From assembly GCA_965215845.1 (NCBI GenBank), contig CBDCEL010000003.1:186001-250000 (forward strand): a stretch of 64,000 nt of DNA, in the 5' to 3' direction. Source of the stretch: Aurantibacter_A sp965215845 (GTDB taxonomy: Bacteria > Bacteroidota > Bacteroidia > Flavobacteriales > Flavobacteriaceae). This document shows positions 52,844 to 60,313 of the stretch, in pieces (positions within the stretch are counted from its first letter, which is position 1; every line of letters begins with the position of its first letter). The position numbers were made by a program, and so were the translations under genes. The notes below the pieces were generated by a model. The model was not told the DNA's origin and did no database searches. It saw only the letters and a list, made by a program, of their open reading frames with translations.

Positions 52844-53488
52844 TCAGATATTGAACAGAAAAGGTGCTTTTTGAATATAGGATTTATCATTTATCTGGGA
52901 GATAAGGAAATTCGCCAAATCAGTGGCACCTATACCATCTCCACGGCAGTCATCTATACTTGCCTCAATTTGCCGCCGTTCATCCGTAAGCTCTATTAGC
53001 GGTAGTCTGACCAAGGTCCAATCCAGATTACTCTTGACCAATAAGTCGTATTCATCTTGTCGGTCTTTGGTCGACTTGGGGAAATTGGTGTACATCCAAT
53101 CCGTCGCGTACTTGGTCTTCTGACTTTTTTTATCAAAAGGAGTGTTCACGTTCAATCCCGTCAATAGCACATATCGTTTCAGGCCTACTTCCTTCATTGC
53201 CTTCAAAACATTACGTGTTCCAGAGGTGAAGATGGTCGGTTTGCTGCGGGGTATACCAGAACCCAATGCGCTTAAGACAACGTGACATCCTTTCAGGAGG
53301 TTTTTCACCGTTTCATAGTCATCAACGTTGCCGTGAACTATTTTGACCTGATTATTCCCAACTTTAAAGTTCTCCGGATTTCGAACCAGGACTTTAAAGT
53401 TATAGCCCTTTTTAATCAATTCTTGAATCAGATATTTCCCTGATTTCCCTGTGCCGCCGATAACGGCAATTTTTATGTTGTTTTTCAT
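52844..53488 (-). CDS. NAD(P)-binding atypical SDR (NmrA-like) protein
   Basis: This 214-residue protein has a Rossmann fold with IAVIGGTGKSGKYLIQELIKKG, the second strand FKVLVRNPENF, VHGNVDDYETVKNLLKGCHVVLSALG and a later YVLLTGLNVNTPFDKK and YDLLVKSNLDWTLVRLP; this is the NAD(P)H-binding/NmrA-like class. It lacks the full YxxxK motif, so it could be a sensor rather than a dehydrogenase. It is monocistronic, on the minus strand, downstream of and convergent to uvrD. A -7-like box (CAAAGATA on the plus strand at 53610-53617) is 120 bases upstream. Confidence 0.85.
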   Translation of the reverse strand: MKNNIKIAVIGGTGKSGKYLIQELIKKGYNFKVLVRNPENFKVGNNQVKIVHGNVDDYETVKNLLKGCHVVLSALGSGIPRSKPTIFTSGTRNVLKAMKEVGLKRYVLLTGLNVNTPFDKKSQKTKYATDWMYTNFPKSTKDRQDEYDLLVKSNLDWTLVRLPLIELTDERRQIEASIDDCRGDGIGATDLANFLISQINDKSYIQKAPFLFNI

Positions 53489-53671
53489 TTTCTCTTTATA
53501 AGATTAAAACTGTGATAATAGAAATACTGCACCGATAGAAGTTCTGGTGCTTAAAGTGGAAACGAAAGGTTTCCGATGTAGAATATGTTATAAAGAGAAT
53601 CTAATAATCCAAAGATAGAAATAATAGCCATGCAATAAATAAAAATTTAAATTGCACCCAATAATCTTTCA

Positions 53672-54292
53672 ATGGCCGAGTTTATAAAAATCTATGAGGA
53701 AAACCCGAACCCGAAACAGGTCAACAGGGTGGTGGAGGTATTGCGCAAGGGAGGTCTGGTGATTTACCCGACGGACACCGTTTACGGACTTGGCTGCGAT
53801 ATAACCAACAATAGGGCGCTTGAGCAGCTCTCGCGAATCAAGGGGGTGAAATTATCAAAGGCCAACTGGTCGTTTGTCTGTTCCGATTTAAGCAACCTCT
53901 CTGATTATGTTCGTCAAATCGATACGGCAACCTTTAAGATTTTAAAGCGGGCTCTTCCAGGGCCATACACCTTTATTTTGCCGGGCAATAACAGCCTGCC
54001 GAAGGCATTTAAAAAGAAGAAGACCGTTGGTATTCGGGTTCCTAAAAACAATATTGCACTGGCATTGGTCGAGGCCTTGGGGAATCCTATTGTGTCCACT
54101 TCGATTCACGATGAAGATGAGCTTTTGGAATATACGACCGATCCCGAGTTGATATTCGAGAAATGGAACAAGCTGGTCGACATGGTCATCGATGGCGGCT
54201 ATGGTGGGAACGTGGCATCTACCGTAATCGACCTTTCTGGCCATGAACCTGAGGTCATCCGTGAAGGCAAGGGAAGCTTGGATGTTCTTTAG
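53672..54292 (+). CDS. tsaC: L-threonylcarbamoyladenylate synthase (TsaC/YrdC/Sua5)
   Basis: A 206-residue protein with the YrdC/Sua5 domain: GGLVIYPTDTVYGLGCDITNN, SRIKGVKLSKANWSFVCSDL and then PGPYTFILPGN, VGIRVPKNN, IVSTSIHDEDE and STVIDLSG. It makes threonylcarbamoyl-AMP from threonine, bicarbonate and ATP, needed for the t6A modification of ANN-decoding tRNAs. The short form without the Sua5 C-terminal domain. It stands alone, ahead of a G9 tract and a terminator. Confidence 0.92.
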   Translation: MAEFIKIYEENPNPKQVNRVVEVLRKGGLVIYPTDTVYGLGCDITNNRALEQLSRIKGVKLSKANWSFVCSDLSNLSDYVRQIDTATFKILKRALPGPYTFILPGNNSLPKAFKKKKTVGIRVPKNNIALALVEALGNPIVSTSIHDEDELLEYTTDPELIFEKWNKLVDMVIDGGYGGNVASTVIDLSGHEPEVIREGKGSLDVL

Positions 54293-54314
54293 GGGATTAA
54301 AGACTGAAGTGAGA

Positions 54315-54323
54315 GGGGGGGGG
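54315..54323. repeat. G9 homopolymer tract
   Basis: Nine G in a row lie 23 bases after the tsaC stop, outside any gene. Such a tract would be prone to slippage, but it is downstream of tsaC and upstream of the terminator, so a phase-variation role is not evident. Confidence 0.8.
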
Positions 54324-54387
54324 TTTTATATTTCTTGCACCGGTCGCCGGCGCAGGTTTCACATTTAACACCTTCTAAATGCACATA

Positions 54388-54425
54388 AAAAAACCGTCCG
54401 ACTAAATTAGTGGACGGTTTTTTTC
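54388..54425. terminator. Bidirectional rho-independent terminator
   Basis: A 10-bp perfect stem, AAAACCGTCC (54390-54399) with GGACGGTTTT (54412-54421), surrounds a 12-base loop that is itself partly symmetrical; runs of A on the left and T on the right let it serve tsaC and the ompA gene. Confidence 0.8.
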
Positions 54426-54437
54426 GATGGAAATCAA

Positions 54438-55289
54438 TTAGTTATTGATTGCCGGATCTTTCATGCCTTCTTCGATCATGCTATAGAACTGATCGATTTT
54501 CGGAAGTACGACGATTCGCGTTCTTCTGTTCTTTGATTTTTCCGATTGTGAAACGGGTACGTATTCGGCTCGACCTGCTGCGGTCATCCTTTTCGGATCA
54601 ACGTTATAATCGTTTTGAAGCACACGAACAACGGCCGTGGCCCGCTTAACGCTCAGGTCCCAGTTATCAAGAAGTGGTGGCTTGCGGTAAGGCACATCAT
54701 CGGTATGGCCTTCAACCATAAATTCGAAATCGGGCTTGTTGTTCACCACTTGCGCAACTTTGCCCAATACTTCTTTTGCCCTGCTGGTCACATTGTAGCT
54801 TCCACTGCTAAACAACAGCTTATCTGAAATCGAAACGAAAACCACTCCTTTTTCGACACTGATTTCGATATCCTCGTCATCAAGATTTCCGAGAACACCT
54901 TTTAGGCTCTGTACCAATGAAAGGTTTACGGAATCCCTTCTTGTTATGGCATCCTGCAATTTGCGTATGGTAAGATCTTTTTCCTTCAGGCTTTCCAAAG
55001 ATTTCTCGAGGTTCTCTGCACCTTTTGTGGTCAAAGTGGTCAAGTTGCCCATATTGTTGATCAATTCTTGATTGTTGGCCTTCAAGAACGCATTTTGATC
55101 TTCCAAAGTCTTCAATTTTGAAGATGCCGTCGCTTTTTCCTCCAAACAATCGTTCAACTTTACGGTCGCAGAGTTCAATAAATCTTGTGTTTCTTTGGCT
55201 TTGGCCTCAAGATCCTTGAATTTCTTTTGTGATACACAAGACCCCAATAAAAGGGTCAATCCTAAGCAGCCTAAAATGATTTTTTTCAT
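54438..55289 (-). CDS. OmpA family peptidoglycan-binding lipoprotein
   Basis: This 283-residue protein starts with a lipoprotein signal, LLLGSC, with Cys18 expected to carry the lipid. A coiled coil spans residues about 20-130. The OmpA domain covers about 150-275, with FEFMVEGHTDDVPY (Asp), DLSVKRATAVVRVLQ and KNRRTRIVVLPK (Arg) for diaminopimelate binding. It would anchor the outer membrane to peptidoglycan. The gene is on the minus strand with its terminator 12 bases after the stop, and resembles the degenerate paralogue at 46013-46783. Confidence 0.92.
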   Translation of the reverse strand: MKKIILGCLGLTLLLGSCVSQKKFKDLEAKAKETQDLLNSATVKLNDCLEEKATASSKLKTLEDQNAFLKANNQELINNMGNLTTLTTKGAENLEKSLESLKEKDLTIRKLQDAITRRDSVNLSLVQSLKGVLGNLDDEDIEISVEKGVVFVSISDKLLFSSGSYNVTSRAKEVLGKVAQVVNNKPDFEFMVEGHTDDVPYRKPPLLDNWDLSVKRATAVVRVLQNDYNVDPKRMTAAGRAEYVPVSQSEKSKNRRTRIVVLPKIDQFYSMIEEGMKDPAINN

Positions 55290-55352
55290 GGTGATAAGTT
55301 CTTGTATTAATGTTTGCTATTTGTTTTGTTCAAAGGGTCGGGAAATCGATTG

Positions 55353-55360
55353 CAAAGCTA
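55353..55360 (-). promoter_or_regulatory. Predicted -7 element of the OmpA lipoprotein gene
   Basis: On the minus strand this reads TAGCTTTG, which matches TAnnTTTG, 63 bases before the ATG. A TTG (-33) is present only at 24 bases, longer than ideal. Confidence 0.35.
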
Positions 55361-55393
55361 AATGATCACAATCCCTAAGTTTTCCAAAATTAG

Positions 55394-56395
55394 TTAATCT
55401 TTTACTAAAGCACTGAATTTATCTACCTGATGTACGAAATGTGACCACACAATGGATTTTGTAATGTAGTATTTTATCATAAAATTGGCTTTTTCACGCT
55501 TTCGGTACATCTTTCCGAATTGCCGATAAAAACTAAGGTGAGCGCGCAAAATGGCCAAGCAGTGATTGAATTTGAACTGTACCGTGAACCGTAACGCGGC
55601 GACCCCGTCTAGAATCAATCGCACAAAAATAATTGAAAAGGCCTTTCTTCGGGGAAGGTTCTTCGTAATCGAAAACAAGGAATTTCTAAAATTGAGATAG
55701 GTCTTCTTTGGGTTCATATTGCTCAATGTGAACCCTCCCAAATGGTATACATGTGACTGCGAGGTGTAATAAACCTTATAGCCCAAGTTTTGGGCACCCC
55801 AGCAGAGATCGACCTCTTCTTGATGGGCAAAATAGTCGGCATCGAAACCCTTGAGTTCTTCGAAAACCTCCTTTTTAATGAACATACAGGCTCCCGTGGC
55901 CCAAAATATTTCGCGGTCATCGTCATATTGGCCGTTATCTTTCTCCAAAGCTTGAAAAATGCGACCCCTGCAAAATGGGTAGCCAAAGCGATCAATATAA
56001 CCACCGGCCGCTCCTGCATACTCAAAATACTCCCTTTTGTTCAGGTCCAATATCTTTGGTTGAATGATGGCTACCTTATCTTTTGTGTCAAAGATATTGG
56101 GTATTGGTTCAAGCCAGCCTGGGGTTACCTCAACATCAGAGTTCAAGAGACAGTATATTTCAGCACTTATCGATTTCAACCCTTCGTTATAGCCACCTGC
56201 GAAGCCCAGATTTTTGTCGTTCCGAATAATATTGACAGTAGGATGGTTTTCTTGAATATAGGGCACCGAGTCATCAGATGAGGCATTGTCGATGACGTAA
56301 ATGTCGGCTTTCCCAGAATTTTCGATAACCGTTGGAAGGTACTTTTGCAACAAGACCTTTCCATTCCAATTCAATATGACGACGGCTATTCTCAA
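55394..56395 (-). CDS. Family 2 glycosyltransferase
   Basis: The 333-residue protein has the GT-A fold of family 2: RIAVVILNWNGKVLLQKYLP, DNASSDDSVPYIQ, NLGFAGGYNEGLKSI, YCLLNSDVEVTPGWLEP with the metal-binding DxD-like pair (NSDVE), and EEVDLCWGAQNLGYKVYY. It adds a sugar, from a nucleotide sugar, to a cell-envelope glycan. No membrane helix is evident. It starts 13 bases after the HsdR_N-domain gene and shares its strand, so these may be co-transcribed. Confidence 0.9.
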   Translation of the reverse strand: MRIAVVILNWNGKVLLQKYLPTVIENSGKADIYVIDNASSDDSVPYIQENHPTVNIIRNDKNLGFAGGYNEGLKSISAEIYCLLNSDVEVTPGWLEPIPNIFDTKDKVAIIQPKILDLNKREYFEYAGAAGGYIDRFGYPFCRGRIFQALEKDNGQYDDDREIFWATGACMFIKKEVFEELKGFDADYFAHQEEVDLCWGAQNLGYKVYYTSQSHVYHLGGFTLSNMNPKKTYLNFRNSLFSITKNLPRRKAFSIIFVRLILDGVAALRFTVQFKFNHCLAILRAHLSFYRQFGKMYRKREKANFMIKYYITKSIVWSHFVHQVDKFSALVKD

Positions 56396-56407
56396 GATGA
56401 AGGCAAA

Positions 56408-56854
56408 TTAACGGCTAAAATCAGGAATTTGTTTTAAAAAGGAATATTTTTCTTCCTTGTAGTCCAATTGGCAATAATAACTTTCCAATCCGTTTGTGAC
56501 CATCAAATATTTGGCATCGACGGCTAGGTTATATCGGGCAATTTGATCAAAGGTCTCTTGGGTAATTTTGACCGTCGGCGCTTTGCATTCAACAAGAAGA
56601 TGAATCTTTCCCGTTTTTTGGTACACCACGATATCGTACCTTTTTCGCAACTTATTGACCGAAAGCTGTTTTTCCACATTGATATGGCCCAGGGGATATT
56701 GCTTGTCGAACACCAAAAAGTGGATTACGTGCTGCCTTACCCACTCCTCGGGTTGCAATGACACAAATTTTTTGCGGACCACATCGAAAATCAGGACTTT
56801 ATTTTCGCTACTTTTAAACCGAAAATCGTAGGTGGGAAAATTGAGTTTTTGCAT
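56408..56854 (-). CDS. Protein with type I restriction HsdR N-terminal (HSDR_N) domain
   Basis: I set the start at the ATG at 56854 (148 residues, MQKLNFPTYDFRFK); the longer frame from 57043 is anti-sense to holA and lacks family features. The C-terminal half is a PD-(D/E)XK fold: KRYDIVVYQKTGKIHLLVECKAP with the metal-binding D, E and K (ECK). No helicase or specificity genes are near, so it is a solitary HSDR_N protein, as often seen beside holA in Bacteroidota; its role in DNA metabolism is unknown. Its ATG is 36 bases from the holA start, in the opposite direction. Confidence 0.85.
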   Translation of the reverse strand: MQKLNFPTYDFRFKSSENKVLIFDVVRKKFVSLQPEEWVRQHVIHFLVFDKQYPLGHINVEKQLSVNKLRKRYDIVVYQKTGKIHLLVECKAPTVKITQETFDQIARYNLAVDAKYLMVTNGLESYYCQLDYKEEKYSFLKQIPDFSR

Positions 56855-56890
56855 GATGGCTTCAAGGGCAAATTTCATGAATTTTTTTGG

Positions 56891-57892
56891 ATGAACGAAG
56901 TAAACGACATTATTAAAGATATTACCGCCGGCAACATCAAACCTGTTTATTTTCTCTTCGGGGAAGAGCCCTACTATATCGATGTCATTGCCGACTTCAT
57001 TGAGAACAACCTGCTCTCGGAGGCCGAAAAGGGCTTCAACCAAATGGTGCTTTATGGGAAGGATGTCGGTATTGTGGAAATAGTATCAAATGCCAAGCGT
57101 TTTCCGATGATGGCAGAACGGCAAGTCATCATCGTCAAGGAAGCCCAACATCTGTCAAGAACCATTGAGAACCTGACCAGTTATGTTGAAAACCCGCAAC
57201 CGACATCGGTTTTGGTGATTTGCTATAAGTATAAAAAACTGGATAAACGCAAAAAACTCTACAAGGCAATCAAAAAAACAGGGGTGATTTTTGAGAGTAA
57301 AAAGTTGTACGACAACCAGGTCTCTGATTGGATCCGCCAAACCTTGATTTCAAGAGGGTATAGCATTTCACATAAGGCATCTGTCTTGTTGGTCGAGTTT
57401 TTGGGTACCGATCTTGGTCGGGTAAACAAAGAACTGGAAAAGTTACAATTGATCTTGCCCAAAGAAACCGAGATTAGCCCTGAATTGATCGAAGAACATG
57501 TCGGTATCAGTAAAGATTTCAACAATTTTGAGCTGAAGAAGGCAATTGGCGAACGAAATATTACAAAGGCGACTCGAATCGTCAATTACTTTGCCCAAAA
57601 TCCGAAGGGCAATCCGTTCGTGTTGACGATAAGTCTGTTGCACAGCTTTTTTTCACAGTTGTTACAGTATCACGGTTTGAACGACCATTCACCGAGAAAC
57701 GTAGCCAGCGCCTTGCGTATCAATCCGTATTTTGTCGGGGAATTTCAGACGGCGGCCAGAAATTACCCGATGAAAAAAGTAAGTGCCATTATTTCAGGGT
57801 TGCGCGAATTGGACCTGAAGGGAAAAGGGGTTGGGGCAACCAATATTTCCCAATCCGATCTGCTCAAAGAACTTTTGGCAAAAATTATCTGA
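56891..57892 (+). CDS. holA: DNA polymerase III subunit delta
   Basis: Start set at the ATG at 56891 (333 residues, MNEVNDIIKDITAG); the longer frame from 56849 overlaps the divergent gene. The family motifs are YFLFGEEPYYIDVIADFIENN, EVVSNAKRFPMMAERQVIIVKEAQ-like IVSNAKRFPMMAERQVII and a C-terminal helical domain (FQTAARNYPMKKVSAIISG). Delta opens the beta clamp ring as part of the clamp loader. Its stop touches the stop of the next gene, on the other strand, with no space between. Confidence 0.92.
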   Translation: MNEVNDIIKDITAGNIKPVYFLFGEEPYYIDVIADFIENNLLSEAEKGFNQMVLYGKDVGIVEIVSNAKRFPMMAERQVIIVKEAQHLSRTIENLTSYVENPQPTSVLVICYKYKKLDKRKKLYKAIKKTGVIFESKKLYDNQVSDWIRQTLISRGYSISHKASVLLVEFLGTDLGRVNKELEKLQLILPKETEISPELIEEHVGISKDFNNFELKKAIGERNITKATRIVNYFAQNPKGNPFVLTISLLHSFFSQLLQYHGLNDHSPRNVASALRINPYFVGEFQTAARNYPMKKVSAIISGLRELDLKGKGVGATNISQSDLLKELLAKII

Positions 57893-60157
57893 TTACTTTT
57901 CTTTGGTTTTAAACATTCGTTGATCAAGAAAAGTATCAATGGCAGTGCACACTACATCCGCGTCTTCAGTCGTAAACGATAGCGGCGGTTTTGTTTTCAA
58001 AACGTTGTTATGAGGACCATCGGTACCGATCAATATATGGTTTTCCCGTAGGTGGTTTTTGATTTCGGAGGCCAGTTTGGTGCCAGGCTTTCCGGTTGGC
58101 CCCATTATTTCAACTCCGATGAAGAGTCCCGAACCTCTAATATCGACGATACAGGGATGTTTGATTTGCAATTTGACCAACTCCTTCATAAAATAATTTC
58201 CCACTTGTTTTGCATGTTCTTGAAGATTTTCATCATCGATGACCTGCAACACTGCATTACCAATCGCGCATGACACCGGATTTCCGCCAAATGAACTGAA
58301 AAATTCCGGTCCGCCGTCAAAACTCGCGGCTATTTCAGCGGTGGTCACCACTGCCCCTATGGGGTGCCCGTTGCCCATGGGCTTGCCTAAAATGACCATA
58401 TCAGGAACGACATTGTGCATTTCAAACCCCCAGAAAAATTCCCCCAATCTACCAAAACCCACCTGTACCTCATCGCTAATGCAAATACCGCCTTGGGCGC
58501 GAATTCTTGGGTAAATATTTTCGAGATAACCCTTCGCCAAGGGCACCTGCCCTCCACAACCCATGATGGGTTCTGCAATAAAGGCGGCAATGTCATCTCT
58601 GTTTTCGGTTATTGTTGAAGATGTTAGGTCGGTAAAATAATTCCCTGCTTCACCGTCATTGCCATAACCCGACCCATAGGCTTTGGGCATCGGAGTTTTT
58701 AAAACAAAGTCCATTTGGCCAGGCCCCTTGGAATGCGCATATTTATAGTGGCTAACATCAATGGCCAATTTCGTATTACCGTGATAGCCGTGTTCCAAGG
58801 TCAATATCTTTTTCTTTTTGGTATGTTGAAATGCCATTCTCAGTCCAAGGTCGGTAGCGGCACTACCTGAATTGACAAAGAGAATTTTATCGAGGTTCTT
58901 TGGGAACTTTGCCAAAAGGCGTTCTGCATAGTCTTGAAGTATTTCGTAGATGTACCGCGTGTTGGTATTCAATTTGGCCATTGCCCTTTGCCCGGCACGT
59001 ACGACATGAGGGTGACAATGCCCAGCCAACATAATATTGTTATAGGCATCCAAAAATGTGTTTCCGTCTTCGTCATACATATACTGAAAGGCCGACCGAT
59101 TCATTTGAATGGGTTTTTCGTAGCTCAAGGAAAGCGTTTTTCCCATTTGGCCATTCCGTTGTTTGATTTCTTGCCCTATGGGTTTTTTTATTGTCGGTTG
59201 GAGTCCAACAGCATTTCTAAAGATGTCCGTGGCCTTGATAGGGTTGATGCCGATCCATTTCTTCAGTAGGTTCCAGGCCGGTCTCTCACTTACAGTAATG
59301 TATTCAGAGTCTGGCTTCAATGTTTTGGTGTAGGCCGAGTTACAAACACTGGTGCATAGTCGGGCTGCCACTAGATAATAAAGCACTTCCACTTCGATTT
59401 CCTCAAGTGGAAACACTTCATGATAAGCTTTGATAACCTCTGAGGCGACCTCCAAGGGGTTTTCCTTTTCCATCATCACATAGGTCAGGGCAACGGCAAT
59501 TTCGTTGATGACCCAGGAATGGCCCATATCACCAAAATCGATGATGCCCGAAACTTCTCCATCTTTGGTCAAAACATTCCAATCGTTGGCATCATTGTGT
59601 ATGACACCTTTTCTCAAATTATGCTGCTTTGGATATATTCTTTCGTCAAATTGCAAAAAGAAATAATCGACTAGATTGCGGTCTTTGGGGTCCGGAATGA
59701 ATTTCAAAAACTTATGGTTCAATTTGAAATATTGCAAATCCCATTGCGTAACCTTAGCCCGTATTGCAGGTTCGTAGATCGTGTGAATAGTCTTGTCGAG
59801 CTTCCCAAGAAAAGCCCCAAATGAGCCCAGTAGCGTTGAGGTGTGCTCAATATCGCCAAGAAAACGTCCTTCGACGTAGCTGAGCATGCGATAGATATGA
59901 CCCTGGTCAAGAAGTAAGGGTTTACCATCCAAGGTTGGGATTGCATTGGGAAATTCCTCGTTTTCCAACTCCCTAAGTGATTCCAAAATTTTGTTTTCCG
60001 CATTCAAAAGGGCCAAATCCTCTTCAGAATACCCATACTTCTTTAACACAAAGACCGATTTCCCGGTTTCTACCTTGTAATTGGTGCTATCATAGCCCTC
60101 CATTTTGCTGAGCCGGGCATCTTCAATTCCGTACTTGCTTTTGAGTAATTCCTTCAT
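57893..60157 (-). CDS. Fusion of aminoglycoside/hydroxylysine kinase-like domain and class III aminotransferase-like phospholyase
   Basis: At 754 residues this joins two enzymes. Residues about 1-290 are an APH-like kinase: VFVLKKYGYSEEDLALLNAE, YRMLSYVEGRFLG, GVIHNDANDWNVLTKDGEVSGIIDFGDMGHSW (catalytic HxDxxxxN and the metal-binding D). Residues about 330-750 are a PLP class III aminotransferase-like part (NIMLAGHCHPHVVRAGQ, ALTLEHGYHG-like ILTLEHGYHGNTKL, CISDEVQVGFGRLG, VILGKPMGNGHPIGAVV with the PLP Lys). In animals the same pair occurs as separate genes for hydroxylysine kinase and phosphohydroxylysine or ethanolamine-phosphate phospholyases. So it probably phosphorylates an amino alcohol and then eliminates phosphate; substrate uncertain. 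Confidence 0.9.
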   Translation of the reverse strand: MKELLKSKYGIEDARLSKMEGYDSTNYKVETGKSVFVLKKYGYSEEDLALLNAENKILESLRELENEEFPNAIPTLDGKPLLLDQGHIYRMLSYVEGRFLGDIEHTSTLLGSFGAFLGKLDKTIHTIYEPAIRAKVTQWDLQYFKLNHKFLKFIPDPKDRNLVDYFFLQFDERIYPKQHNLRKGVIHNDANDWNVLTKDGEVSGIIDFGDMGHSWVINEIAVALTYVMMEKENPLEVASEVIKAYHEVFPLEEIEVEVLYYLVAARLCTSVCNSAYTKTLKPDSEYITVSERPAWNLLKKWIGINPIKATDIFRNAVGLQPTIKKPIGQEIKQRNGQMGKTLSLSYEKPIQMNRSAFQYMYDEDGNTFLDAYNNIMLAGHCHPHVVRAGQRAMAKLNTNTRYIYEILQDYAERLLAKFPKNLDKILFVNSGSAATDLGLRMAFQHTKKKKILTLEHGYHGNTKLAIDVSHYKYAHSKGPGQMDFVLKTPMPKAYGSGYGNDGEAGNYFTDLTSSTITENRDDIAAFIAEPIMGCGGQVPLAKGYLENIYPRIRAQGGICISDEVQVGFGRLGEFFWGFEMHNVVPDMVILGKPMGNGHPIGAVVTTAEIAASFDGGPEFFSSFGGNPVSCAIGNAVLQVIDDENLQEHAKQVGNYFMKELVKLQIKHPCIVDIRGSGLFIGVEIMGPTGKPGTKLASEIKNHLRENHILIGTDGPHNNVLKTKPPLSFTTEDADVVCTAIDTFLDQRMFKTKEK

Positions 60158-60256
60158 TCCCCAGGTTTATGCCGACATGATTTGATCAAACGAACTTAGC
60201 ACAATTGTACGGATAGAAAAAGCGTCTCTCACAATTGTTTAAGAAATCATAAAATA

Positions 60257-60287
60257 TTGTGGGTCAAGGTGGCAAGACCTATATTTG
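60257..60287 (+). promoter_or_regulatory. Consensus promoter of the M16 protease gene
   Basis: TTG at 60257-60259, 20 bases, then TATATTTG at 60280-60287 is a full match to the Bacteroidota consensus. It lies 26 bases before the ATG at 60314, so the leader would be about 20 bases. Confidence 0.7.
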
Positions 60288-60313
60288 GGTAGAACACTAA
60301 AAATTCATCAATC

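Noticed and set aside
56408..57043. A 211-codon reading of the HSDR_N gene and a restriction-modification system
   Set aside because: The first 63 codons are antisense to the start of holA and have no family features. No methylase, specificity subunit or helicase is near, so this is not a restriction system.
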